From NCBI GenBank assembly GCA_037176885.1, contig JAWWNJ010000288.1:1-64000 (forward strand): a stretch of 64,000 bases of DNA, written 5' to 3'. Position 1 is the first letter of the stretch. Each line of letters begins with the position of its first letter. The notes beneath the pieces are model-generated. The model saw only the letters and a program-made list of their open reading frames with translations, was not told where the DNA came from and did not search any database. Positions 12,933-23,298 of this stretch are shown in pieces. The position numbers and the translations under genes are program-made. Source of the stretch: Favolaschia claudopus. Taxonomy: Eukaryota > Basidiomycota > Agaricomycetes > Agaricales > Mycenaceae.

Positions 12933-14188
12933 GTGGGGTCAGTCAAGGGCCAGTGCGAGCCACTGCGACATGTTGGCGGCGGGGAAAGCGTTCCCATATT
13001 GGGAAACACGCTAATCCGGAAGACCGTCGAAAAAAGTGACGTGTCTCATTATTTTCCGGAATAGCTGTAATGAAAATCCCCGGCTTCCTGACTGCCGAAG
13101 GCCAAAAGAGTGGCGTATCAGAGGAGTCTAGAAGCGTGTCCTAACTCCGGGAATCTCACTGATGAGCAAAACGGTCGAGATTCCCCACAGTGGGTCATTG
13201 TTTTCCCCTTCTCCAAGTGGAAAAGCCCTCGGCCGGGAAAACCAAGGGTGTGCGGGGCCGGTCATAATTGATTATTTTTTGGGGGGTCGGAAAAGGTTCC
13301 GGCCTGCGCAGAAGCAGCTGGAAACCACTCACGGCGGGCAATGGGATGTCGTTTCCCCACTTTGACCTGTGCAGCTTCGTTTGCATTGTCGTTTCTCCTC
13401 GAGCGTGACTAGGGTCACGGTAAGCCGGTCCAGACCTCGTCATCAGGCGGCATGGGGTGACAAAATGTGACGCTCCAGACTGCTCTAGACCCACTTTGTC
13501 GAAACGGCATATCCGGACCGCCACGAAACGACATCCAGAACGACAGCACATTCCAAAACGAGAAACGAGCATCACTTTGCCCGCCGTGACTGCTACTGTC
13601 TTTTTTCAGCCAAATAAACCTGCCAAAAGGTCCCATCATGGATCCCGACCCCTCACCAGCCGCCGCATCATCCCTTTTGGGTTATCAACTTTGGTTTGTA
13701 TTTGGTATCAGTTGCAACGGAAAAATGCAACGGAAAATAAGACGCACATACCTTTCTGATAGCTGTAAATAGGCACACAGTAGCATATACGACCTCCAAC
13801 AGCTGCTCTGAGCTCCTAGTTTTTGTTTGCGCCGCTCGGACGGCTATATCACGTGAAGAAACACTCTATTTGGGCGTTATGTAATGCTTACGTGGTAGGG
13901 TGGTTCAGCCCAAGAGGTCGGTTTGAAAAAAAAAAACGGCCCTAGGTATTTTTTTTTTAGTTTCCGCACACCCTTGGGGAAAACACGTTTCTCGGCACCC
14001 AGAAAAGCCGATTTTTTCCCGTGGGAAGGAAACGTTGGGGGTCACATGACATCCCAATCCCAAATGTCCGACGAGCAAAAAGAAGAACGACTTTGAAATC
14101 GAGGGGCATAATCGACAAGCGAGTTGAAAACAAGGAGGTGAACTGACTGGATTTCTCTTTGCCGCCTCTATGCTCATCAGCCATTCAG
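12933..14188. other. degenerate repeat sequence without readable gene
   Basis: Nothing codes recognisably here. The stretch includes the plus-strand copy of the dispersed repeat at 13168-13245, an A-run near 13926-13936 and a T-run near 13951-13958. A second related block at about 13970-14010 (complement strand) shares the words ACGTGTTTTCCCC and GGGTGCCGA with the 5557-5640 copy. It probably contains retroelement debris. Confidence 0.4.
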
Positions 14189-15627
14189 CTCGAATACCTG
14201 GTCCGATGGAAAGGATATGATAGCGACGATGATTCATGGGTGGGCCGCAAAAGACATGTTCGTACCGCCCACTCATATAACGGTTTTTTGGCTGAGCAGG
14301 AGTCCTTTTCAGGAACGCCAGTGAAGAGATTCGTGATTACTGAAAGAAAATCCGCCCGGAACAAACGTCAACGGTCGACTACCCCTTCCCCAGCAAAACC
14401 TGTCAAACTTTCCCGACAGTCCAGGGCGCAAACGATTTGATGGCTCCGACAATGCGGAGTCAACTGACACGAAACGTCTGTGTACGCGCCGAAACTCCCG
14501 TTGACGATGGGACCCTCGTCCCCATGCAACCGATCTTGCCCCAGCTCCTCCGCCGCTGGATGGAAGCTCCATTGTGCCATTATCTCGTGGCGAGGGAATC
14601 TGTGCTTTCGGCATTGACTCTCCTCTGTCAATTTCCTTCGGCCCTTCCTTTCGCGCAGTACCTTCCTCGTTCCACCCTGCGCCGAATTCCTCCAACTAGC
14701 TCTCTGATCATGGAGGATTTTACTCTCTTGTGAACACAGCTGCTACCATGAACTGGGCTCTGAGCAAGAGTCCTGAAGCCAAGGTTGCTGTTGTCGTTGA
14801 GAGATGCTGTCTAAAAGTTACTTGCTTCAATCATCCCCACCTCAGAAGACAAGATCGTTGGCGTCACGCACATACCCAGCCACTAGCAAAGGGGCTTCTT
14901 CGCTGCTGTTTGGACTGGCCGGCTGTGTTGGGTCCCCTCGCCCTTCAGTCTGTGGTTTCTGATGTTCCCTACTCAACGCGCACTCCTCTTGGATGGATCA
15001 GCTCTCCCTGCAATGCATTGTCAAGCTTGGGGTTGGCCATTGTCCATTGTGACGGCGAGGCACTCTGGCTGGTGTGGCCGGGTACTCCAAGCAATTTGCG
15101 TTGGTGGACTCGAAATCACCGTCACCCATCTCATGGTATCATTCCAGAGGCCATCAAAGCACTTGATGGTCTCGAGCTCATGTATCTCACCGAGCCTTGT
15201 TCATTTGTGCTCCCGCCCTTTGCCATGTACCGGTGCATTGGGTTCTCACTTGCGTCCTACACGTGCGTCTCATTTGCCAGTGCCGCTCACTGGACTGTTG
15301 CACAAAATGGCCTGGAATCCTTCAACGACGAGGCACCCATTGGCGGTTGTGCCCTTGATGTGCTGCACAGAATCCTGGCAGAGACTCAGACATGGGGTCA
15401 AATTCTTCAGCCAGCGGGCCTGGCTGCTAACTATCTCACAGAGTGGAAGTCGCCCACTCAAAGGTTAGTTTAGTCTCGTCTTTTCGTCCACTCAATAATC
15501 CGCTTCTAGAATTGTTAGCAAGGGCGCAGCTGATGATGGGGGTCGCCCGTGGCAGCTGAAAAGATCGCGCAAGTACCCAACTCATTCATCTGTTAGTGAC
15601 GCAATCAACGCCGCCTTGCAGACATAG
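14189..15627 (+). pseudogene. chromodomain plus JmjC-like protein (probably broken)
   Basis: After a plausible acceptor (CATTCAG at 14182-14188) the frame reads LEYLVRWKGYDSDDDSWV, a chromodomain core whose aromatic cage residues normally bind methylated lysine. A basic linker follows. The longest downstream frame (about 14730-15463) contains LAIVHCDGEALWLVWPGTP and a proline-rich PPFAMYRCIGF strand. The His-x-Asp resembles the first iron-binding pair of JmjC oxygenases, but the expected second histidine is replaced by Tyr/Arg. A 46-bp GT-AG intron (15464-15509) joins a final exon ending at the TAG at 15625-15627. Two in-frame stops lie in the linker (near 14500 and 14700), so this is a pseudogene unless further introns remove them. 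The JmjC call is tentative; the chromodomain is firmer. Confidence 0.5.
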
Positions 15628-16968
15628 TCTTCCACGTTTGTTTTGCCTGTAGGATTACGTTCAATCTGTGCTATCATCTGCTATGTAGTTGGCCCAAAAA
15701 TCAGTGACACAGGTGATGGCGTCGCCCATTTCTGAATAACAAATAGTTTCTCTTCGAATGATGTCTTGGTGGGTACAAATTAGTCTCCCAGAGGCAGACG
15801 ATATTCAGGGAGTGAGCCAACCTTCGCAAGCTACGGATCCCTATCTGACGTCTGCTTTCTGACGCGTGGGGCTTAACGGTTGCCTCATTTCAAACTCCGA
15901 CTGATCTGCCACTAAGTGTGGTTGCGGGGCTCCCGGCCGGAAGCTGCGAGTGTGCGACGATACGTGGGCCGCGGTAGATCGTAAGACGGCGGAAGATTTT
16001 GCGGGCTTTTTTGTAAGCTGCGCAAAAGTATCACCAGGATTGCTTTTGAATGAGTCTCAGTTTGTTTTCGCTACGGAGGTTGTATCCTACGAAGGGGAGA
16101 GGAGGAAGGAACGAGAATCCGGCGATTCCCGGCTTATATAAGATTAGCATAGAGTAACGGTCTCGTGATGTTGTGACACTCGTTAGTCGCGACCAAGTCG
16201 CGACGCCAGACCCGTTTCTTCCATGAAAAGAAATCTCGGGATTTCAGGTCTGACTTGGGAGCTGTTTGTAAAGGATGGCGGCTAGGAAGATGAGGGGTGC
16301 GGAGACCGGACGGCTGGCGACAGAATCGATGGGAACAGGTTTTGACATTCAACATGTCATCACTGTCATCATTGGGCGTTAAAATCCTTCCTCCCTGCAT
16401 TTGATTCTCTGTCTCGCCCTCTCTTGAATATCTCATGTTTGGCCGGCCGTCTTCAAAATTCTTCTGAGTCCTTCATCAGACTCTTACCTCACGCCTGTCA
16501 ATGTCCGACAACATAAAATGGCGCCATTTTCTGCCACGTCACATCGTCTCTCTTCCCTCTCCCCACCATCACGCGCTCCTCTGACACCTCAATCTCGCTC
16601 TCCAGCATCTCTGCTCATGGCTCCTCAAAGATCAAGCGTTGACGGTGCGCTTTCTCAACTCGAATAACTTGATTTTTTCTTCGCGTCCACAGACATAGGA
16701 CACAGTGTTGCAGTTAAGGGTTTAAGGCCTTAGCCTTAATAAGGCCTTAACTCATATTAAGGTAAGGCCTTAATATCGGGATGAAACCATATGAAGCCCT
16801 TAATAACCTTAGCCCGGAGCTATCCGGCCTGCCGATGTTATGCCGTCAGTGATTTTGCACGGCAACCACGCCATGCCGCAGATTTGGTGATGCTTCCGGA
16901 TCCTGGTTTCTCCCGAACAGTGACTGCTGTCCGACACGGCCTGTTCCCTTACCTGGAGTCTGAATACC
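15628..16968. other. intergenic stretch up to the outer duplication breakpoint
   Basis: No recognisable gene. Between about 16716 and 16780 there is a cluster of the 10-bp palindrome TAAGGCCTTA and near-copies in an AT-rich context, about 200 bp outside the left end of the large inverted duplication. The rest is ordinary mixed-composition sequence. Confidence 0.5.
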
Positions 16969-17552
16969 CGGACATCGGCAGATCCCGGCACGTTCGAATT
17001 TGAGTGGTAGGGCCATGGACCAAGAAGATACAACTTCAATGGTGTAAAGTGGGCAGTTCTAAAGACCACTCATATGCACTCATCTTGTGGAAGTCCCGTC
17101 CGCGACATAACTTGGTGTGCATACAGGTCTTTCCTTATCCTGAAATAACCCTTAATTTAGGGCCTAGGCCTTACTGTATCGTTTCGACCTACGGTTGCCA
17201 TCAAGTCCACGCTTTGAATTTCGGCCGAAGGATCTTCAGCGCGACTTTTCGACGCGCGTCCTGTACTTTCTACGTCTCATACACTTCCTCTGGACCACTT
17301 TCACCATACCTAATATGTCCAGCAGATGCCCTAGCACCTCCCGCAAGTCCGAGAATGGCGAAGTGTCCGATTAACGACATGAAAAATGGGTTTCAAGCTG
17401 TTTCTGCAAGATGCTACGAAGTCCATCGTATCGAGGACGTCAGGAACGGTCGAACAGGTGGAAGGTGCTTGTCTGGAGCCGTCTGTGCTTGATTTTCACG
17501 TGCCATCAATTGTCACGAAATCCGAGGTCCCATCTGGCAGGCGCCAGTAAAA

Positions 17553-17609
17553 TCAGACTCCATATAAAAGATATATCGACTGTCATAACTTATATCTTAT
17601 GGAGTCTGA
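17553..17609. repeat. AT-rich hairpin
   Basis: An imperfect inverted repeat: TCAGACTCCATATAAAAGAT is opposed by ATCTTATGGAGTCTGA around a loop of about 20 bases. It is present in both arms (57582-57638). No target duplication was seen, so it could be a foldback element or a degraded MITE. Confidence 0.6.
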
Positions 17610-17619
17610 CTGCGGGAGA

Positions 17620-17940
17620 CTACAGTGCCCACCATCACTTCTCCAACACCACCATTTCATAGTCAGATAATTTTCTGCAATTTATTTCCTTTTTTCTGGG
17701 CCAGGAAACCCGTCAAAAGAATGCGATTGGCGTCGAGAACCCATTTTTTCCCACGGTGTTTCACTTTTTTCGGGTCTGAAAAAAATAAAACAGTGTTTTG
17801 GACAGGAATTTTGCATGGATTCAACTCAATTCGAGTCCGCGGCAGAAATGAGTAAAGACTTCGTAGCCGAGGCTGCCATGCCCCAAATAGGTGATTGCAC
17901 TGAGTTGGGTCGGCAAAGCCCGAGCTTCAGGTGACTCTAA
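17620..17940 (+). repeat. dispersed repeat with CACGGTGTTTCAC motif (copy A)
   Basis: This stretch aligns loosely over roughly 200 bp with the complement of 27520-27690. Shared blocks in the same order are CACCATCACTTCTCC, GGAAACCC..AAAAGAATG, GGCGTC, CACGGTGTTTCACTTTTTT and GAAAAAAATAAAA. It therefore belongs to a dispersed, diverged repeat family. It lies just upstream of the DDE transposase remnant, so it may be that element's terminal or subterminal sequence. The right-arm copy is 57251-57571. Confidence 0.5.
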
Positions 17941-18033
17941 CCCTAGTCGGAGTTACATACCGAAACAGTGTTAGCCAACGATCCGCGAAATCCGCACCGG
18001 GGGTCGAAGTTTCTTTTCAGAGACTTCGGCAGA

Positions 18034-18061
<28 letters not shown>
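18034..18061 (+). repeat. poly-C tract
   Basis: A run of 28 C residues. The right-arm partner (57132-57157, G on the plus strand) is 26 long, so the tract slipped by two after the duplication or was mis-sized in sequencing. It directly precedes the readable transposase frame. Confidence 0.9.
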
Positions 18062-18064
<3 letters not shown>

Positions 18065-19011
18065 CAGGTGAAAGACGCTATCAAGATCTTCAATGTCAAA
18101 TTCCCGAACGGTGTCGCTGTTTTTGTCTTCGACTGTTCTTCAGCTCATGAGGCATTCGCTTCCGATGCCCTTCTTGCTCACAAGATGAATCGAGGACCCG
18201 GGGGGAAGCAACCAATCATGCGCGATACTGTCAATCCCGCGACAGGTCAGCCGCGGTCGATGGTGTTTCCCGCTGATTACCAGGGTGTTGATGGGGAAGG
18301 AAAGTCGTTGGCGGGCCGACCGAAGGGGATGGAGCAAGTACTCCGTGAGCGCGGCCTACTTGCGGGTTTCGAGGCTAAGCATGGGAAGAAAATTGTCGGT
18401 GTTTGTAATGTCTGCAAGCTATCGCAGGCAGCACGGGAGAAGGCGATGAAAGAAGCAAAGTCGCGGGAAGACGAGATTGACGGTTCCGGTATTCCTGCGC
18501 TTGGCGAGCGTGGTGTATCCGAGCACGAAGACACTGACCTTGACCGTGACGCTGACTGTTGTATGCAGCGGGCTCTTTCTCTACAGCGGGATTTATCATT
18601 GAGAAAGCTGGTCACAAATGTATTTTCCTCCCAAAGTTCCACTGTGAGCTCAATCCTATCGAGATGGTTTGGGGCCAGTTGAAGCGCCGTGAGTTTATTT
18701 TAATTAACATGCCCGCTGCTTATTCATCGGAACTATTGGACAGGTTTCCGAGAGCTCACCAATGGGACTTTTGTGCGGGCGCAGCAACTAGTTCCCGAGC
18801 CCCTCGATCTCATTACTACCACTACAATTCGACGTTATTTCCGGCACTGTTACAGGTATATGGATGCGTACAGGTGGGTATTTTGCCACTCCAGGTTGAT
18901 TTTTTCATTGATATTGTGTTGCTTTCAATTTTCAGACAAGGTCTCAACCTCCGCCAAGCTGCGTACGCTGTTGAAAAGTATAAGTCACATCGACGCATCC
19001 CTGCGGAGTGA
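18062..19011 (+). pseudogene. DDE (IS630/Tc1-like) transposase, C-terminal catalytic part
   Basis: A cut-and-paste transposase catalytic domain lacking its N-terminal third. From 18068 it reads IKIFNVKFPNGVAVFVFDCS, with the aspartate expected as the second catalytic acid, then SDALLAHKMN and RPKGMEQVLRERGLL. After a likely intron at 18546-18586 comes FLPKFHCELNPIEMVWGQLK, whose NPIE glutamate is the usual third acid. Canonical introns at 18689-18743 and 18874-18935 restore the frame to CYRYMDAYRQG and AVEKYKSHRRIPAE-stop. The spliced total from 18068 is 786 bases, an exact codon multiple. Upstream, the frame runs into the poly-C tract and the first aspartate region is missing. It is duplicated at 56182-57131. 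Confidence 0.7.
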
Positions 19012-19089
19012 AGGATGTCAATATTGCTGCTCGAGCAACGGAAGCGTAATTAGGGTTCCATATATAGAAATTGATGCCATCACTAGGGT

Positions 19090-19312
19090 TTGTTTCACTG
19101 GAAACTCTCCAAAAACATAAATTATATTTGAAACCAGAAAAATGCGATTTTGAAAAAACAGAGATAGAGTACCTCGGTGTGATTATTTCCCACAATTCCA
19201 TGCGGATGGATCCAGTCAAAATCTGCGGGATCATGGAGTGGCCAGAACCAAAGAACGTGAAACAGGTTCAAGCGTTCTTGGGATTTGTGAACTTCTACCG
19301 CCCAAGGGCCTT
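19090..19312 (+). pseudogene. Ty3/gypsy reverse transcriptase fragment
   Basis: The frame reads LYLKPEKCDFEKTEIEYLGV, then MRMDPVKICGIMEWPEPKNV and QAFLGFVNFYR. This is the thumb/connection segment directly after the RT active site in Ty3/gypsy polyproteins. Catalytic motifs upstream and the RNase H part downstream are absent. It is a short truncated piece, copied in the right arm (complement of about 55881-56103). Confidence 0.8.
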
Positions 19313-19739
19313 TGCATTCTAGAAATTTTGAATCTGGTCAGAATATGAAACTACAATGAAATCGGAGTAGGATTCCACTCCATTGGCAATGAGGGGCATA
19401 GTGAGTACTGAGTTAGAGGCAAAAACATTATTACTTGATTTGGGAATCTGTTATCGTACAGCCATTCCCAGTATGGTATGTTCTCACGAGTTGTCAACGT
19501 CCGCATCAGTAAATTTCCCTTTCTGGGCGCAATGCTGTGCCCGTTGTGTTTTAAAGTATAGGATAATTTCTTCTGGGTTCAAGGAGGCTGAGAAGCGAGG
19601 AGTGTTCAGTGGTTGTTACTGAACATATCCCTCACCATAGGGTGCAGAGGCCGGGGCAAAAAATGCAAGCAACAGCGATTTTGATCGCACGATGTAAAGT
19701 TGTCCGAACTCACCGTAATTTGTAGTTCAAACCCGCTCA

Positions 19740-21598
19740 GCCAGCTCCTCCGGAGCCGAAAGCGACAGAGACGGCGTATCGCGCAGAGCTGCAAATCGTC
19801 AAAGACAAGCTCATTTGCGAGAAGCACCGAAGAAAGAATCGGTGGTGCTTTGTGAGGCGTAATCCCAACACTCCGCAAACAAGGAAAAGCGGCCCGAAAA
19901 TGCGGGCTCATGGGCTAAGCTAGACTCGTGACCAGTCTACTACGCGAGGCCGACAATTGTGGCAAGCACGTCGGGCGTAGTAGACTGGTACTTCTCGGGA
20001 CAGCCTAAAGGGCTGTCGCGGAGTTTGAAATATTTGGGTGGGTACCATCAATCAGTTCCTTTTCCCCTTCTAAACCTATATTTAAGCTACAAAAAGTACT
20101 CCACGACACTACTATACAACCCTACTGTATGTCTAAGTATTTAGCTTGATATTCTTGACCCAATAGATGGAGAAATTGACAGTCGAGAAATGGCTGAGTC
20201 ACGGAGTGTCACACAGTGGTGACAAAGTCGCATCAATCGGCCGGTAGCCGGCACCACCTAAAAATTTAAACCTCCGCGACAGCCCTTTAGGCTGTCCCGA
20301 GAAGTACCAGTCTGCTACGCCCGACGTGCTTGCCACAATTGTCGGCCGCGCGTAGCAGACTGGTGACGAGTCTAGGGCTAAGCCCGTTGTTGGCTCTTGC
20401 CTAATCAGGCAACCGCCGACATAAGCCATTCACACGCTGTCACTGTGGCCCGTAAGCCAATCTCTGTTACAGTCCGTCTAGTCTGTGGAGATGCAGATGC
20501 AAGAAATTCAAAGAAAAAAATTGCCATGCATTCAACGCTGTCCTAAATGAGTTTTGCACCAGTGCAACGACTCAAGCAACAAGTGCAAGTTAGTTTGAAC
20601 TGGCCTCTCGTGCAGCGAGTTCGGCGGCGAGTGGCCATTGAAACAATGGGCAGAGAGTGCCGCTCAGTGTGCGGAGGAGGCAGGTGAGGGATCTGGCAGC
20701 TTTGCGAGAGGGCAGACCACAAGAAGCTCGAGAGGAACATTATAGAAAAAAAACAAGCAGACAAGCATACTTGAATGATTTATGCGTAGTTACACGTTGT
20801 GTTAGCGAAATAAATGTACTTTGATCTACTGTATGAACACAGACAACTCCAGTGCGTGAGTAAGGAGTAACACCGAAGGAACGGCAACGTACCATTGGAG
20901 TGGAGTGTGTGCGCACGCGACGAGTGCTGCACCGGCGTGCACAGAAGAGTTGACGACGACAAGCTGCTCCAGCTGCGCTGGACGATGATGAGTTCGATGA
21001 GATCTACACGGGAAGAAAACGCCGCAAGGGCCGTGGGAAGGGCCGTGCTGGTAAAAAGCTCAAGGTCAAACAAGAAGTCTCGGACGATGACTTTCCCGCT
21101 CGCATCAAGTCTGAGCCCACCGTCCCAAAGGCTCGTGCGTCCGGATCCGGAACCCAAGGTGTGTAATTTTATACACGGCTGATACAGTTGATCTTGGTTG
21201 ATGACACCGTTGTGGTGACTAGTCGCTCCCAAATCACGCCACAAGAGCCCAGTTACATTTACCAAGGAACATTTGAGCAATAGCCTGGATCGTCCCCAGG
21301 AACCTCAACTTTTTCACGGTGTCCGCGACATCGTAGCCAAGAACACCCCATCACTGAAAACGCACTTCCAGGTAGTGTCTCATTTTACATACACCCTTCA
21401 CACTGCTTGATCCCCTTCTCAGCTATCTTGCGGCGATGACCATTACCTTGCTCGACGCCTCGAGAGCGACCGATTCCGTTTCAATGCGACTCTCGAACTC
21501 GCTGCAGCTCGCGCCGAGTTACTCCGGGGCAAGCGGCTCAAGGACCTCCTTGAGAACTTGATTGACGAGCATGGGATGCTCAATCCGAGCCTTACTGG
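19740..21598 (+). pseudogene. truncated host-like gene of unknown function (3' exons)
   Basis: The last exons are well defined. A frame around 20955-21158 reads ALDDDEFDEIYTGRKRRKG followed by a Lys/Arg-rich, acidic, low-complexity stretch. An intron follows at 21159-21222, then an exon with SPVTFTKEHLSNSLDRP and LFHGVRDIVAKNTPSLKTHF. A second intron lies at 21372-21422, then an exon with YLARRLESDRFRFN and ELLRGKRLKDLLENLIDEHG. The frame ends at 21598, where a TA-flanked TIR begins. A further piece at 19740-19900 (LQIVKDKLICEKHRRK) may be an upstream exon. No family was recognised. Basic/acidic composition suggests a nuclear protein, which is inference only. The right-arm copy is on the minus strand (54059-55454). 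Confidence 0.45.
19921..20374. mobile_element. MULE-like MITE, left arm only (454 bp)
   Basis: The element starts TAGACTCGTGACCAG and ends CTGGTGACGAGTCTA, with terminal inverted repeats of about 105-120 bp. The 9-bp direct repeat GGGCTAAGC flanks it (19912-19920 and 20375-20383). The right arm has a single GGGCTAAGC at the matching place (complement near 55274-55282), so the insertion happened after the large duplication. Long TIRs with a 9-bp target duplication fit Mutator-like elements. Each TIR itself contains a nested inverted repeat (ACCAGTCTACTACG against CGTAGTAGACTGGT). There is no coding frame, so it is non-autonomous. Confidence 0.9.
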
Positions 21599-21600
21599 TA

Positions 21601-21845
21601 CTCGTGCTCACAAAAAGTGATGGCGTCGCTGTTTTTTCACATTTCTGGACGCTGTATGAACGCCTTTGCCCAAATCAAAGCGCTAGGCAGTGTAGAATTT
21701 CTACGCGCATATTCCTAGCACCATGATTTGATCAATAAATTGTGATGCGCGATCAAATGTCCGAAAAAGGCAAAACGCCCAAATTTTAGCTTGCCGTGGG
21801 ATGTTTTTCATCAAGATTCAAATCGGCCAAATGGTAGCCCTGAAG
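21601..21845 (+). mobile_element. single end of a TA-flanked TIR element (family of 40393-41068)
   Basis: It begins immediately after TA at 21599-21600 with CTCGTGCTCACAAAAAGTGA and continues nearly identical to the left terminus at 40393-40640 for about 245 bp. The opposite terminus is not found, so this is a truncated copy. Gypsy sequence in the opposite orientation follows at 22186. The insertion cuts off the host-like gene on its left. It is mirrored at 53812-54056. Confidence 0.75.
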
Positions 21846-22185
21846 GGCCTGCGCGTCCCCATCCCCACCGCCACATCATACGAGTACTTTGTCTTGCCTT
21901 CGTCATCATCTCTGATCCCTCTTGCTCGCTCTCCTCCTCGTCATCTTCTTTCCTATCATGTCCTTCTTTCACCCCTCCTCCTCGGCGTGGTCTGCTCTAC
22001 TTCACCCTCGGCCTCTCCTCGACAAACTCTTTCCATCCCCGAGTCTCCTCACCTACTTTGGCATGTACCTCGTCTCGCCGCAATTGCCCATCCTTTCCTT
22101 CACCCCCTCCCCTTAGTCCCCCATCCACGCCGCCTTCGCCTCTTCCCCAAAAACAACAAAAGAAAAAGCGGAATACGAAACCCAC

Positions 22186-22536
22186 CTAACAAGGTGTCCC
22201 AATCAAGTCAACCCGCCACCGCTTCAAGGCACGCATAATGGCCAAAAGCTCTTTTTCGTGGACAGGATAATTCAACTCCGCGCCCTTGAAGGACATGGAA
22301 TCAAAAGCCACCAGGCGAGCACTCTCCCAGGTCGGGCCATACGATAGCATGGCCCCCGAACGTGAGCCGCTTGCGTCCGTGGTAACGAAAATCTTGTTAT
22401 CGCCATGATCTGCGTGGTTTATTGTCGTCAGGCAATCAGCTGAGACCACCAGGGCTTTTATCGCATCAAAAGCCGTTTGTGACTCGGAGCTCCATTCCGG
22501 AAATACGCTCTCACAGGCTTTTGCAAGGGGGTCCAA
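22186..22536 (-). pseudogene. Ty3/gypsy RT-RNase H fragment
   Basis: On the minus strand this reads MDPLAKACESVFPEWS, then the RNase H core: FVTTDASGSRSGAMLSYG (first catalytic aspartate in TTDAS) and ELNYPVHEKELLAIMRALK with its glutamates. It finishes KRWRVDLIGT. This is the tether and first half of gypsy-type RNase H, which degrades the RNA strand during reverse transcription. It is open for 116 codons but is isolated from RT and integrase. It is not part of the plus-strand RT scrap at 19090. The duplicate is at 53121-53471. Confidence 0.85.
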
Positions 22537-22539
22537 ATT

Positions 22540-23298
22540 TGCGGTTTTTCGACACCAGGTCTCTTTTTACGCTATTTTCCTCGCTGATCACGAATATAAT
22601 ATTCCCAAAGCGATAAGTGCAACCCTGGTTGAGTTCAAGAGGAAAAGATTATTCCTATATCGGGCGTTACGAGATGGACCGCCACACCAAATAAGGAAGT
22701 TTCTCACCCGTGCCAGATGATGTCGTCACCGAGTCGATTTTCCTCCTCCCTCCACACTCCACCTTTCGCTCCAGAAAAAATAGCAGAATGTAGGGAATAA
22801 AGCCAGGAATACGCTTCCGCAAAAATCGTCCCAAAATCAGTAGAATTGTAGCGTATATAAGCGTATTTCCCACGGGGGAGGGGGGGTGCGCCGAAGTCGC
22901 TAAAAAAAAAACTTCGAGGATTTCGCAGATCGGTGTACCCTTGGTGTTCACCGTGCGGCAATCGCATCAAAATTACTACATATAGTAACCCGGCAGCTGT
23001 CGGCAGCTGCAAATTTCGTCTGAACACTTCGTCCAAATACTCCAAAAATGAGGACAAAAAGCGCAAGACTTAACGGAGAATTGTGGTGATTCAGGCCATT
23101 AAAGTTTGTGTTTTCTAGAAGTTTACCTCGAGTTAACAGGTTGGCCAGATCACATTTATGCGCCGATGCCGCGATCATCAGAGTAGGGGATCGGCGCTCG
23201 CGTCTTTACGGGGATGAAGTAGACTTACAGAACACGTTTGGAACACGTACTATGTAGTACAATCCACGTATTCTGTTGTTCTACAAAGAGCGCAACAC
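22540..23298. other. non-coding stretch with a dispersed motif
   Basis: No recognisable gene. The complement of 22876-22945 contains GATCTGCGAAATCC, a T-run and GCGACTTCGGC followed by a C-rich block. Near-copies occur on the plus strand at about 17985-18040 and 31751-31815. A short palindromic stretch lies near 23240-23280. This span forms the 3' side of the 7-TM gene. Confidence 0.5.
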
